Below are positions 20,069 through 29,494 of a stretch of 64,000 bases of DNA, piece by piece. The stretch covers positions 62,001-126,000 of the forward strand of contig CAWDZA010000015.1 in NCBI GenBank assembly GCA_963806635.1, read 5' to 3'. The position numbers and the translations under genes are program-made. This DNA comes from CAVVEQ01 sp963806635. GTDB taxonomy: Bacteria > Chloroflexota > Anaerolineae > Anaerolineales > Anaerolineaceae. Numbering within the stretch: position 1 is the stretch's first letter; each line of letters starts with the position of its first letter. Under the pieces are notes generated by a model. That model was not told where the DNA came from. It did not search any database and saw only the letters and a list, made by a program, of their open reading frames with translations.

Positions 20069-21536
20069 TTAATTGCCGCCCGACATCATCCCGCCGCGGG
20101 GAGGACCTCCGGCAAAATTGAAGTTGGAGGGCGGATTCAATATGATCAGGTCGCCTTCCTTGATGGTATCGCTCACCAGTTCGCTCATCGTGTCCGAGGA
20201 AAGACCCAGCGTGACTTTAATCATTTCAGGTTTCCCATCGCGCAGGATGTAGACAACCCGTTGGCCATCCACCATACGCACTGCCCGGTTGGGGATAAGC
20301 AGCACGTTATCCAATTGATCTACAATAATATTGACCGCAGCAGTCATACCAGGCAGTACATTTTCATCCGGGTTTGAAAGCTGAACAGTAACCTTGAAGT
20401 TGGCAACCCCCTGTACAATATCCGCCACCTTGGCCACTTCTATTACCTTTCCGTTATAGGTTGCTCCGGGCATGGCATCGAGTGTAATTGTGACATCCTG
20501 ACCGGAATTAACCCGGTTGATATCCACCTCTGATACGCTCACATCCACCAGCATTTTTCCAAGGTCATCGATACGGATAACGGTGGCGCCGGGGGCAGCC
20601 TGGTCTCCCACTTTCAGATCCATATCAGAAACCGTCCCGTTGAAGGGTGCAATAAGGTCAGCGGAATCAATCGTTGCCTGCAGAGCGTCCACCTGGGCCT
20701 GTGCAGCTGCGATGTCATCCGCGTTGGGGCCGTCCTTAAGGCGATCATAGGTCCGCTGCGCATCCGCAAGCTGGGCTTCAGCGATGGCGAGCTTGGCGTC
20801 ATTCTTCTGAACTTCAAGAGCCGAAGGTTTATCGGTAACATATGTGAAATTCGTATTTGGCCTGGTCGTATGCGGTTTGAGCAGCAGTCAGGCGGGTTAG
20901 GGCCGCAATGTAATTTGGATTATCTTTGGCGAGATTCTTAAAGTTATTGAAAAAGGTCTCCGCGTTATCAAGATTTCCCTTCGCAATCGTTAAGTTGGAA
21001 TCCGCCTTATCGATCATGTCATCCGACCCGCGACGGGTCACATGAGTGAGCACTAGATTCTTGGCTGTTTTCAAAGCATCCTGGGCATTTACCAGCGCAA
21101 GTTGAGCCTGGGCAGCGGCGGTGTTGGAAGCCTTTACATCCTCCAGATTACGCCTGGCTGTTATGATCTGAGACTTCGCCTGGATCACGTTCTGTGGCAG
21201 GGAGGTGGTGGATAGTTCGGCCAGGATAGCATCCTTTTTAACCGAGTCACCGATAATAGTATTGATCTTATCCACCGTGCCGGTTGTCTTCCAGGACAAG
21301 CTCGCGGTCTGTGCTGAGTGGATTGAGCCGGTGGCTCCCACCTGTGCGGTGAGCTGCCCGCGGGTGAGGGCTTCTGTTTGAAAAGCGCCAGTCGCGCTTT
21401 TTGGCTGGATGACTCTGGGAACGATCAAGAATAACGCAACAGCCAAAACCACCACGCCAATGATGATGGTTGTGCTCTTTTTCATTTTCCATTTGCCATT
21501 TTCATCGTAAAAAACTGCTTTAATTTTGTTCGCCAT
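20069..21536 (-). CDS. HlyD/MacA-type periplasmic adaptor (one frame break)
   Basis: Two frames make one membrane fusion protein: an N-terminal membrane anchor (TTIIIGVVVLAVALFLIV), a biotinyl-lipoyl half, a long alpha-helical hairpin with many Ala and Gln, then the second lipoyl half (DLIAPFNGTVSDMDLKVGD) and a beta-barrel. The frame changes near 20855, where the protein continues TNFTYVTDKPSALEVQ. It links the MacB-like permease to the outside. The tail ends in a Gly/Met-rich stretch. It lies 33 bases after the MarR gene. Confidence 0.88.
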
Positions 21537-21569
21537 TTCATACTCCTTATTGTTTCGATGTCGGATTTA

Positions 21570-22142
21570 TTAATCCATCGGAGGCGGGAATTGCGGCAGA
21601 TTGCCGTTTGATGCCACCGAGTGGATCAGTTTTTCAAGTAAATTTACCAGGTCGTGCCTCTCCGTTGGGTTCAGGCTGCTCACAATTTTATTGAGCACAT
21701 CCACCCGCAGAGGGCTGGTTGTTTCCACCAGTGCGCGGCCTTTTTCGGTAAGCCGAATGCGGAAGATCCTGCGGTCTTCCTTATCGATATCGCGTTCTAT
21801 CAACCCCTGGTCTTCCATCCCACGCAGTATGGAACTGATGGTATTTTTCTTGACATTGCGGTTCTGGCTCATAGAAGTGGGGGTGATGCCTTCACAATTT
21901 CCCTTGTGTTCTTCCTCCAGCAGATAAACGAGAAGCCCCCAGCGAGCAGGGGTCAGTTCTGAGACGGGGTCGGATTGGGAGAAACAAACCTCCATCATGT
22001 TGGCGGCCATGCGCGTCATAGCCATGATCTCGATCCCGCGGGTATCGCTCCCGTTGGCAATAAATTTCACATGCTCCCGAAAGAAATCGGAAGCGATCTC
22101 ATTCGGGAAGGCTGCGGGGTTCGGAAAATGTTTTTCGGTCAT
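21570..22142 (-). CDS. MarR-family transcriptional regulator
   Basis: The 190-residue protein has a winged-helix domain (SQNRNVKKNTISSILRGMEDQGLIERDIDKEDRRIFRIRLTEKG, where the DxRxxR wing is clear) between long helices for dimerisation. It is the first gene of the efflux operon and probably represses it until a ligand binds. The ATG at 22142 is chosen because it lies about 25 bases after the predicted transcription start; a longer in-frame start at 22202 would fall on the -35 box. Confidence 0.9.
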   Translation of the reverse strand: MTEKHFPNPAAFPNEIASDFFREHVKFIANGSDTRGIEIMAMTRMAANMMEVCFSQSDPVSELTPARWGLLVYLLEEEHKGNCEGITPTSMSQNRNVKKNTISSILRGMEDQGLIERDIDKEDRRIFRIRLTEKGRALVETTSPLRVDVLNKIVSSLNPTERHDLVNLLEKLIHSVASNGNLPQFPPPMD

Positions 22143-22160
22143 ATTAGTTCCATAACGAAT

Positions 22161-22202
22161 AGTACGAGGCGGAACTTTACCATCTCGAACTATCAAAGTC
22201 AA
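22161..22202 (-). promoter_or_regulatory. Promoter and probable MarR operator of the efflux operon
   Basis: Reading on the minus strand, TTGACT (22197-22202) and TAAAGT (22174-22179) are 17 bases apart. An inverted repeat with one mismatch, AGTTCGAG (22184-22191) and CTCGTACT (22161-22168), brackets the -10 box, the usual position for a MarR repressor site. Confidence 0.65.
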
Positions 22203-22361
22203 GGGTTAATTACAATTTTGTGAAGAGTTTTATGAAACATTAATCAAGTTCTCATCTCCAATGCATTTTTTTCGCCAATACTCACTTATCTTCTCGACAA
22301 GGGTCAGATTCTGTCTTTTTCCTTAATTTCGACAGTTGGGGGGAAAGTTATAATCCATCAC

Positions 22362-23621
22362 TTGGTGTCTGAAGTGAAAAAAGCACTCATCATTTCCGTC
22401 TTAGCGATCAGTTCGCTGCTACTGCTCAACCACAGTCAGCTGGAGGGGCAGGGGATTTCCGATCAGGTGCGCAATTTTACCCGCCCGTGGGAGTTCGATT
22501 TCGTTTCCTGGACGTTGGATTCGCTGGGTAGCAAGGCTCTCGCGTTCAGCTCCGGGATCACCCGCTACCTTTCCCCTTCCCAGCAGCACGACCTGGTGAA
22601 GCATTTCTCGGATACCATTCGCGATCTGGACGAAACCAGCGCAGAAATTCGCCGCATCTATGCAGACCCTGCGATCAAGGATCCCGAAACGGAATCTGCG
22701 GCGCTATTACAGAAGCAGGCGAACCTGCAGCAGCGGCGCTCCCGGATTGGACCGCTGGCTGAGGGCATCCTGCAGCAGCAGATCAGTTCCATTGTGAAAA
22801 ACGAAGATTTGTCATTCCTTGGGCAGTCAATACCGGCAGTGCTCTTCAATGTTACTCCGCTGCCAATGGCGTTGATCGTTTCTCCGCGGGATGCCATTCG
22901 CCAGGATGCGAACATATCCCTGCTACCCGATATTCCTCTGGATAGGATCAGTGCTTTGGAGGAAAAGGTTTCCAGACAGTTGGATGTTTCCGCGCTGGTC
23001 GTTCCTGTGGGCGGAATCGGGATGTACCCCACCATGGTGATGAGCTCATCCGATTTGAATTGGCTGATCGAGACGATTGCCCACGAATGGATCCACAATT
23101 ACCTGACCTTGCGCCCCCTGGGGATGAATTACGAGACATCCCCCGAGCTGCGCACAATGAACGAGACCACAGCGTCCATTGCCGGGAAGGAGATCGCCGA
23201 CATGGTGATCGCCAAATATTATCCCGAGCTGGTTCCACCGCCGGCGCCTGAGGAAACCAGCAACACCCCCCAAAAAACCGCCGAGGATTATAAACCCCGG
23301 TTCAATTTCAATCGCGAGATGCATACTACGCGCATCACAGTGGATGGGCTGCTGGCGCGGGGGATGGTAGAACGGGCTGAAAAGTTTATGAATAATCAGC
23401 GGGAATACTTCTGGAAAAATGGTTACCAGATCCGCAAGTTGAACCAGGCTTATTTTGCCTTTTATGGAGCCTATGCGGATCAACCCGGCGGGGCAGCCGG
23501 CGAGGACCCGGTTGGCCCGGCAGTGCGCGCCTTGCGCGAACGGAGCCAGGGTTTGGCGGATTTTCTTAAACGTATCTCCGGTATGACCAGCTTTGATCAA
23601 CTTACCCAGGCGGTGAATTGA
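22362..23621 (+). CDS. Membrane-anchored protein with HExxH zinc-protease motif
   Basis: The roughly 419-residue protein has an N-terminal hydrophobic anchor (ALIISVLAISSLLLL) and, near residue 241, HEWIHNY, a zinc-metallopeptidase HExxH motif. A downstream helix with MNETTASIAGKE could provide the third ligand. A central helical region (residues 75-145) is charged. It does not match a peptidase family I can name. The start is uncertain (TTG 22362 or GTG 22365/22374); no clear ribosome site is seen. It stands alone between divergent MarR and convergent FmdB genes. Confidence 0.6.
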   Translation: MVSEVKKALIISVLAISSLLLLNHSQLEGQGISDQVRNFTRPWEFDFVSWTLDSLGSKALAFSSGITRYLSPSQQHDLVKHFSDTIRDLDETSAEIRRIYADPAIKDPETESAALLQKQANLQQRRSRIGPLAEGILQQQISSIVKNEDLSFLGQSIPAVLFNVTPLPMALIVSPRDAIRQDANISLLPDIPLDRISALEEKVSRQLDVSALVVPVGGIGMYPTMVMSSSDLNWLIETIAHEWIHNYLTLRPLGMNYETSPELRTMNETTASIAGKEIADMVIAKYYPELVPPPAPEETSNTPQKTAEDYKPRFNFNREMHTTRITVDGLLARGMVERAEKFMNNQREYFWKNGYQIRKLNQAYFAFYGAYADQPGGAAGEDPVGPAVRALRERSQGLADFLKRISGMTSFDQLTQAVN

Positions 23622-24023
23622 TCAAAAATCTGTAAATGTTTCAGATTCAGTGCTGCCGAGACTCTCATCGTTTATCTCCGGCATTTCTCGCTCGATCTGT
23701 TCCGGTGTTTGGCCTTTTTCAAGACGGTCCACCACATCGTCGAATTCCGGTGCGATTTCCTCGCCCATCTGGTTTTTCATCTTCCGCAGCATTCCCCCCA
23801 GGGCGACCGGATCGTTATCGAGCGCATCCATCTGCGCGGGATCCGCGATTTGACTCAATCGCTCTTCTTCAGAATGGCCAATGCGGACCCGGCCGATCCT
23901 TCGGGTGACCTCGATACTTGCGCACCTGGGGCAGGCAACTGGCTTTTTGCCATAATCCCCGTAGGTAATTATTAGGGCGAATGCATTCCCACATTCAAGG
24001 CATCTGTAATCATATACCGGCAT
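23622..24023 (-). CDS. FmdB-family zinc-ribbon protein
   Basis: The 133-residue protein starts MPVYDYRCLECG, the typical FmdB beginning, and completes a zinc ribbon with CPRC. An acidic C-terminal half follows. FmdB proteins are described as putative regulators; their role is not settled. The start at 24023 is preferred over a longer frame that runs into the guanylate kinase gene, because the conserved domain begins exactly here. It is divergent from gmk with about 70 bases between the starts. Confidence 0.8.
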   Translation of the reverse strand: MPVYDYRCLECGNAFALIITYGDYGKKPVACPRCASIEVTRRIGRVRIGHSEEERLSQIADPAQMDALDNDPVALGGMLRKMKNQMGEEIAPEFDDVVDRLEKGQTPEQIEREMPEINDESLGSTESETFTDF

Positions 24024-24093
24024 GTACAACTCCAGGGTTTGAAAAACAAACTCCATTATAATCAAGGCAGGCAAACCTCCAAAAGGAACGCTT

Positions 24094-24721
24094 ATGTCTG
24101 AACCCGGTGTTGATTTCAAATTACTCCATCCCGAACCGCTCCTCGTGGTCATCTCCGGCCCCTCCGGGGTGGGCAAGGATGCGGTTCTGCGCGAGCTGAA
24201 GCTGCGGCGCCCCGACATCCATTTTGTGGTCACCGCCACCAGCCGCCCCAAACGCGAGGATGAGGTGGAGGGTGTGGATTACATTTTTCTGACACGCGGG
24301 GAATTCGAGCGCCGTATCTCTGCCGGGGAGTTTATCGAATATGCCAATGTGTACCAGGATTACAAAGGCTGCCTGCGCTCACAGGTGACCGATGCCTTTA
24401 TGTCCGGCCAGGATGCCGTACTGCGCGTGGATTATCAGGGAGCGCTCACTTACCGGCGACTTGTTCCCCGAGGCTCTGCTGATCTTTCTCGTTCCCGAAA
24501 ATGCAGAGGACTGGTTCAACCGCCTCAAAAACCGCGGCACCGAGACTGAGGAAAGTCTGCGCATCCGCCTGGGCACCATCGGTGAAGAATTGAAATCGGT
24601 GGAATATTTTGATTATGTGGTTTGTAATGAGTTTGGAAAACTGGTAGAAGCAGTGGATGAAATTGAAGATATCCTCCGGGTTGAGCATCTCAAGGTCCAT
24701 CCCCGAACAATCGAATTCTAA
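24094..24721 (+). CDS. gmk: Guanylate kinase (one frame break)
   Basis: The N-terminal part has the P-loop SGPSGVGKD (residues 21-29) and the GMP-binding segment TSRPKREDEVEGVDYIFL. From about 24446-24460 the homology passes to another frame (LFPEALLIFLVPEN, then the C-terminal helices to 24721). It phosphorylates GMP to GDP. The gene is normally essential, so this break is strong evidence that frame changes in the window are mostly sequencing artefacts. AAAAGGA precedes the ATG. Confidence 0.9.
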
Positions 24722-24733
24722 ATAAAGGTAGAA

Positions 24734-25514
24734 ATGTCCATTCCTCCATCGCAGTCAACCCCGCCACAAACACCGCCATTAAGACCGGTTGAACCATCCC
24801 GCCAACAGGTGGTTTGGGAGATGCCGGCGCGGATTCCCTGGGTTTCCTACACGCTGCTCGGACTGACAACACTCGTTTTTCTTTTACAGCTTGCCACGCA
24901 ACAGCTGCTTGGGTATGACCTGCCTTCCGCGCTGGGTGCCAAGGTGAACGAGCTGATCGTAGCCGGGCAGTTCTGGCGATTGCTTACCCCAGCTTTCCTG
25001 CATGCAGGGTTCCTTCATTTTGCCTTCAATATGTATGCGCTTTATGTGCTGGGTCCCAGTCTTGAACGGCTCTACGGTCACGAGCGGTTTATCTATCTGT
25101 ACTTCCTGGGAGCGCTGGCGGGCAACACCTTTTCATTCCTCTTCAGCCCGAACCCCTCTTTGGGTGCATCCACAGCCATTTTCGCCCTGCTGGCAGGGCA
25201 GGTGGTCTATATTTATCAGAATCGTCGCATCTACCGGAATTCGCGGGCGATGCTGACCAATGTGCTGGTAATCCTGGGCGTCAACATCCTTTTCAGCCTG
25301 AACGGTACGATCGATTTCTGGGGACATATCGGTGGGCTGATCGGCGGGTCTGGCGTTCAGCTGGCTGGCCGGGCCGGTGTGGGAGATCCGCGACACACCC
25401 AACGGGCGCACCGTGGTGGATACACGTACGATACAAAAATCCCGTATCGTGGCTGGAGGGTTATTCGTTTATTTCCTCCTGATGGCCGCATACGGGATTT
25501 ATAAAAAGCAGTAA
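24734..25514 (+). CDS. Rhomboid-family intramembrane serine protease (frame break near the C terminus)
   Basis: The six-helix rhomboid core is present: HFAFNM with Asn99, GASTAIFA with the nucleophile Ser146, and GHIGG with the catalytic His198. The frame breaks near 25345; the true end is read in the next frame (LAFSWLAGPVWEIRD, then a seventh helix FVYFLLMAAYGIY) to TAA at 25512-25514. It cleaves membrane proteins within the bilayer; substrates are unknown. It follows gmk by 12 bases and may be cotranscribed. Confidence 0.88.
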
Positions 25515-25548
25515 TTCCCGGTATTAACGCTCATCGATTATTCGCACA

Positions 25549-26847
25549 TCATTCAGAGGCAAGCGCGGCTTCCCGCGCGTTGGCGGATTCAATATCCTCC
25601 ATGTGCATGATGGATTTGTTCATCATCGAACCAATCCCAACCAATAACGTTGCTACACCACCGATCAGGTACCAGGCCTGAACCCCGATTTGGTCTGCGA
25701 TCGGTGCTGCGATCAGCATGCTGAGCGGCATGGTGGCCATAGCCAGGCTGCTGATCAGGGTAAAGATTCTGCCCTGCATTTCGTGAGGGACCTTGGCTTG
25801 CAGCAGCGCGTGCAGCGGACCGTTGGCGATGGGCACCATGATCCCCAAGAAAGCCGCGCCTAAAATGGCGACCCAGAGCATGCTGGAAGGTGCCAGCCCC
25901 ATGATGACCACGCCGACCCCGATCCCGCATACGCCGGTGAGGGAGGTGACGATCTTCCGCTTGAACCCGCCCCACACCCCCAGGGTCAATCCGCCGATAA
26001 CGAACCCAACGCCCATTGAAGAGGCCACAAAACTGAGTTGCCAGGCTCCTCCATTGAAGTGATCCTTCACCAGGAGCGGCAAAAGCGTATCCGAAGGCGC
26101 CAGAAGGAAGTTGATGAAGGTTGCAATGAACATCAGCGCGATCGCGCCAGGCCAGTTCCGCATAAAGCGGATCCCTTCCAGCACTTCGTGCCAGAGCTGG
26201 ACGGGGGAGGTGAGAGGTATAGTGGTCGTTCCCTTAGGCTGAGGGATGCTGACGAAGAGCAGGGGGAGTATCGCGAAGAACGCGGTGACGATATCCACCA
26301 TCAACACAGAGTACATGGGCAGCAGGTCCATCAACAGGGCGCCAAGGGGCGGAGCTGCTACGGCGATTATCCCGCGCACGGCTTGGTTGATCCCTGCGAC
26401 ACGCGCCAGATGCTGCTCCGGCACCAGCAAGGATGTGGAAGCTTGCATGGCTGGCCAGTGGAAGGCGGAACCCAGGGAGCGCATAAAGACGAGCACGTAG
26501 ATCTGCCAGACTTCCACCTGGTTGAGGTAGAAGAGAAGCACCAGCACCGCCGTGCACAGCGCGATCATCGCATCCGCCAGGATCATGATCATCCGGCGGT
26601 TCCAGCGATCGACCAGGGCACCCACAAAGGGTCCCAGGATGATCTCCGGCAGGATGGCTGCGATGGTCGCGCCGGCCAGTACAGCCGCGGAACCCGTGGT
26701 TTTCGTCAGGTACCAGACCAGGGCGAACTGCACCAGGCTGGAGCCGAGGAGCGAGAAAAGCTGCCCGGTCCAGATGGCGAAGAACTTTACCTTCCAGCCC
26801 TGCTTTTCAGGCTGGGTTGTGGAGGGATTCAGGTTCTCCTGTGTCAT
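25549..26847 (-). CDS. MFS transporter (MFS_3-like exporter)
   Basis: The 432-residue protein has about twelve membrane helices and the loop-2/3 motif GALVDRWNRRMIMI. Its layout resembles the MFS_3 or enterobactin-exporter-like group that exports drugs or siderophores. It overlaps the SHOCT-like gene by 4 bases and is the last gene of a three-gene operon headed by a DUF2089 protein, so its expression is probably tuned by those two small proteins. Confidence 0.87.
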   Translation of the reverse strand: MTQENLNPSTTQPEKQGWKVKFFAIWTGQLFSLLGSSLVQFALVWYLTKTTGSAAVLAGATIAAILPEIILGPFVGALVDRWNRRMIMILADAMIALCTAVLVLLFYLNQVEVWQIYVLVFMRSLGSAFHWPAMQASTSLLVPEQHLARVAGINQAVRGIIAVAAPPLGALLMDLLPMYSVLMVDIVTAFFAILPLLFVSIPQPKGTTTIPLTSPVQLWHEVLEGIRFMRNWPGAIALMFIATFINFLLAPSDTLLPLLVKDHFNGGAWQLSFVASSMGVGFVIGGLTLGVWGGFKRKIVTSLTGVCGIGVGVVIMGLAPSSMLWVAILGAAFLGIMVPIANGPLHALLQAKVPHEMQGRIFTLISSLAMATMPLSMLIAAPIADQIGVQAWYLIGGVATLLVGIGSMMNKSIMHMEDIESANAREAALASE

Positions 26848-27224
26848 TCAACAAATACCTGAACGTGATCGCCGGCTTCTTCGTCCTCAACGTCCACGAT
26901 CTGCCCCATCTCGCCGGCCTGGATGGCCTGGAAGATCTCTTCCACATCCAGGTCTTCCATCTCCGGGGAATATTTCTTACCCAGGCGTAACCCGACCCCC
27001 ACAAGGCTGAGCGGAAGGCGCACGTTCACCTTCACTTTGTCATTCTTCTTGTCTGTGACCCGCACGCGGAACCAGCGCCCGTTCAGGTTCTTCGATACAA
27101 CCTCACCCTTCAAGGTGGTATCCCCTTGATCCAGCGATGCAAGGAGGCTGGCTGCCTCGTCGGCGTTGATCTTGCCTTCCTGCAGCATTTTCAAGATTTT
27201 CATCCGTTCTTCATTTGTAACCAT
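26844..27224 (-). CDS. SHOCT-like/YvlB-type small protein
   Basis: The 126-residue protein starts with a short helical SHOCT-like domain (ERMKILKMLQEGKINADEAASLLASL), followed by a beta-rich segment around VRVTDKKNDKVKVNVRLPLSL and an acidic end. Such proteins sit beside membrane-stress or transporter genes and are thought to be regulatory. It is between the DUF2089 gene (18 bases) and the MFS gene (4-base overlap). Confidence 0.72.
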   Translation of the reverse strand: MVTNEERMKILKMLQEGKINADEAASLLASLDQGDTTLKGEVVSKNLNGRWFRVRVTDKKNDKVKVNVRLPLSLVGVGLRLGKKYSPEMEDLDVEEIFQAIQAGEMGQIVDVEDEEAGDHVQVFVE

Positions 27225-27242
27225 TTCCTCTTCTCCTTCAAT

Positions 27243-27653
27243 CTATTCCGCAGCAGCGGGGTTGGTTTCTTTTTTACCTGCCAGGCGCGCCTGGGCTTCG
27301 GCAGGGGTGATCCGACCGGCATCGAGGTCATCCAGGATCCGCCGCCGCTCCTCCAGACCAGGTTTGGCTGCTTCCTCCTTGCCGGGCTCAAATCCCATCG
27401 CGGCCAGGATATCGTTGAAGCGGCTGCGCAGGGTGGGGTAGGAGAGCTTCAGCTCCTCCTCCATGCGGTTGAACCGACCCTCGCAGCGCACGAAGGTGAC
27501 CACGAACTGAAGCTGCTCGGGGGTCAGCGCTGAAAAGGGGTTGCTGCCGGCGTTGAAATGCCCGCTGATCTCGATATCGCATGTCGGGCACTGCAAGCGG
27601 GTGATCGACATCTCGCTTCCACACACCGGGCATAAAGGGATCTTGTTTGCCAT
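27243..27653 (-). CDS. DUF2089-domain protein
   Basis: The 136-residue protein begins with a four-cysteine zinc ribbon (CPVCG, CPTC). It is followed by a helix-turn-helix-like region (LSYPTLRSRFNDILAAMGFE) and a SHOCT-like tail (ILDDLDAGRITPAEAQARL) that resembles the start of the next protein. The layout suggests a DNA-binding autoregulator. The ATG at 27653 has AAGGAG upstream; a longer start would lie within the leader. Confidence 0.82.
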   Translation of the reverse strand: MANKIPLCPVCGSEMSITRLQCPTCDIEISGHFNAGSNPFSALTPEQLQFVVTFVRCEGRFNRMEEELKLSYPTLRSRFNDILAAMGFEPGKEEAAKPGLEERRRILDDLDAGRITPAEAQARLAGKKETNPAAAE

Positions 27654-27703
27654 ATTCACTCCTTCATTCAATAATCTTTGCCATTCTTCCAGAAACTGCA
27701 ATA

Positions 27704-27745
27704 ATAATACCATAAATATTGATTAAGTCAATAGATAAATCAATA
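27704..27745 (-). promoter_or_regulatory. Promoter with palindromic operator for the DUF2089 operon
   Basis: On the minus strand TTGACT (27726-27731) and TATTAT (27704-27709) are 16 bases apart. A perfect 8-base inverted repeat, TATTGATT (27717-27724) and AATCAATA (27738-27745), spans the -35 box. This fits autorepression by the first gene product. Confidence 0.65.
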
Positions 27746-27803
27746 ATATTAATATAGAGTTGAATAATATTTAGATCAAGGAGGATTTTCTAATTGTCGA
27801 TCT

Positions 27804-28172
27804 TTAGGGTGAGGATCTTTCTGCCAGGAGCACCCATTTGCCCTTGCGCCGGGAGGCATCTTCTGGAGCCCGGTCGTAGTATAGATCGAAAATTCGCCCA
27901 CCCGTCACCCGAACGCGGAAGAAGAAGCGCCCAACCCCCCAGGAACCCTTCCCCGCGGCGCGCGCCGCGTGTTCGGGGGTCATGTTCGTTGCCATGCGTC
28001 CGCGCCGCTCAAAGCTGCTCCAATGGGCGAGCATCTCCTCCACCCGGAAGGTTACCCCCAACCAGCAAAAGCCGTTGGGGCAGGGAGGGGATTTCTCAAG
28101 CGCAGGCGGAGTATCGAAGATCACCCCCACCGGCTGGTCGATAAATTGCAACCCCTGACTATCCATACGCAT
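27804..28172 (-). CDS. Small conserved protein, DUF6504-like
   Basis: About 122 residues with the pattern of DUF6504 proteins: an F-x-W-x-G core (GFCWLGVTFRVEEMLAHW), a middle W...YFRV-like strand (WGVGRFFFRVRVTGGRIFDLYYD) and a final KWVLL. There is no signal peptide or catalytic motif, and the function is unknown. Several start codons are possible (28205, 28172, 28166); 28172 is chosen as the first ATG near the conserved region. It is divergent from the sortase gene. Confidence 0.55.
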   Translation of the reverse strand: MRMDSQGLQFIDQPVGVIFDTPPALEKSPPCPNGFCWLGVTFRVEEMLAHWSSFERRGRMATNMTPEHAARAAGKGSWGVGRFFFRVRVTGGRIFDLYYDRAPEDASRRKGKWVLLAERSSP

Positions 28173-28272
28173 ATGATACCAACCAACAATCAGCGAATCA
28201 ACCATTCAACTAATCAACCTCTCATCTTCCCAACCAATCCACCTTTCACCACGATATAATTCCAACGAACCC

Positions 28273-29184
28273 ATGGCCAAACAAAAAACCCCCGATCAAC
28301 TGACCCCCGAGGAGCTGCGCCGCATGCTGGTGGAAAAAAGCCGCGCCAGCCACCGCACCCGGCTGGAGCACTTCCGCCGCACGGGTCGGGTTCTGAATGT
28401 TCAACCCGTGGAGGGCAACCCGCCCGAGGATCTTTCGAGCGAGCACGGGGAAGATCCCGCTGGTGACGCTCAGCGCCCCCCGCGCAAGCCAAGCAGAAGG
28501 CGCAAGGTGATGGACAGGGTGCTCTTCTTTGTGGAGATCATGGCGGTCATTGGCCTTCTGCTGGTGCTGCTGAATGGCGCCAACCTCCTGCGTGCGCTCA
28601 ACACAGAGGTGGTTTCAGCCGTCAACCAGCCCAAAACCACCCCCACCGCGCTAATCACCGCGGTGGTACTCCCCGGCGGGCACACACCGCCCGTGGGCGG
28701 ACGCGAACCGCAATTTAACGAGGCTGAGATCCCCGCCCACCTGCGCCCGGTGGTTCAATCCCTGGCGGCGCTGCCCGTGCCCACCGCAGGGCCGGAAACC
28801 GCCCGTAACATCCGGATCCCGTCTATCGGCGTGGACCAGGTGATCGTGCAGGGCGATGGCTGGGATCAGCTTAAAAAGGGCGTGGGGCAGAGCCTGGGCT
28901 CGCCAAATCCCGGCCAGCAGGGCAATATTGTCCTTTCGGCACACAATGATATTTACGGCGAGACATTCCGCGACCTGGATAAGATGAAGGTGGGCGATGA
29001 GATCATCCTCTCCTCCCAGAAGCAGGATTACGTCTACATCGTGGTGGATACCGCCATCGTTGACCCCAACCGGGTGGATCTTTTAAACCAGTCGCCAGAA
29101 GCTGTGGTAACATTGGTATCCTGCTACCCTTACATGGTCGATACTCAGCGCGTGGTTGTGCTGGCCCAACTGAAATCGCCGTAG
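28273..29184 (+). CDS. Sortase-family transpeptidase
   Basis: The 303-residue protein has a charged N-terminal tail, one membrane anchor (residues 83-101), a linker, and a sortase domain from residue 178. The catalytic triad is visible: His224 (SAHND), Cys284 (TLVSCYPY) and Arg293 (TQRVVV). Sortases join exported proteins to a surface acceptor or to each other. No pilin or LPxTG-type substrate gene is seen nearby, so it may act as a housekeeping or stand-alone enzyme. It is followed by a small anchored protein 24 bases downstream. Confidence 0.9.
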   Translation: MAKQKTPDQLTPEELRRMLVEKSRASHRTRLEHFRRTGRVLNVQPVEGNPPEDLSSEHGEDPAGDAQRPPRKPSRRRKVMDRVLFFVEIMAVIGLLLVLLNGANLLRALNTEVVSAVNQPKTTPTALITAVVLPGGHTPPVGGREPQFNEAEIPAHLRPVVQSLAALPVPTAGPETARNIRIPSIGVDQVIVQGDGWDQLKKGVGQSLGSPNPGQQGNIVLSAHNDIYGETFRDLDKMKVGDEIILSSQKQDYVYIVVDTAIVDPNRVDLLNQSPEAVVTLVSCYPYMVDTQRVVVLAQLKSP

Positions 29185-29208
29185 CAATTAAATTTCAGGA
29201 GTTCGTTC

Positions 29209-29439
29209 ATGCCCAAGAAATCAAAACGCCAGGCTCGTAAGACCCCCGCACCCGCTGCCGCCCCTGTGTCAATCGCCGCTGTCACCCCTGCTGCCCCCCA
29301 GCTTGCAGGTCCCGCCCGATTGACCACTGCCGCGGAATTCGACCCCGATTACACGTACGTGGCCAAGGATCTGCGCCGGATCGGCATCCTGGCGATCTCT
29401 TTTGTCGTCGTATTGATCATCCTGTCCTTCTTCATATAA
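29209..29439 (+). CDS. Small tail-anchored membrane protein
   Basis: The 76-residue protein has a Lys/Arg-rich start (MPKKSKRQARK), an Ala/Pro-rich middle, and one C-terminal helix (IGILAISFVVVLIILSFFI). A ribosome site (CAGGAG) precedes the ATG. It is tightly placed after the sortase gene and may work with it, but the sequence gives no known motif. Confidence 0.6.
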   Translation: MPKKSKRQARKTPAPAAAPVSIAAVTPAAPQLAGPARLTTAAEFDPDYTYVAKDLRRIGILAISFVVVLIILSFFI

Positions 29440-29449
29440 ATAGATCGAT

Positions 29450-29469
29450 GCCGCCGCGAAAGCGGCGGT
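29450..29469. terminator. GC-rich hairpin, possible terminator
   Basis: CCGCCGC (29451-29457) pairs with GCGGCGG (29462-29468) around GAAA, 10 bases after the small protein's stop. Only a weak pyrimidine tract follows, so it may be an mRNA-stabilising or attenuating hairpin instead. Confidence 0.45.
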
Positions 29470-29494
29470 CTCACCTTATATCAAGGAGCATGCT

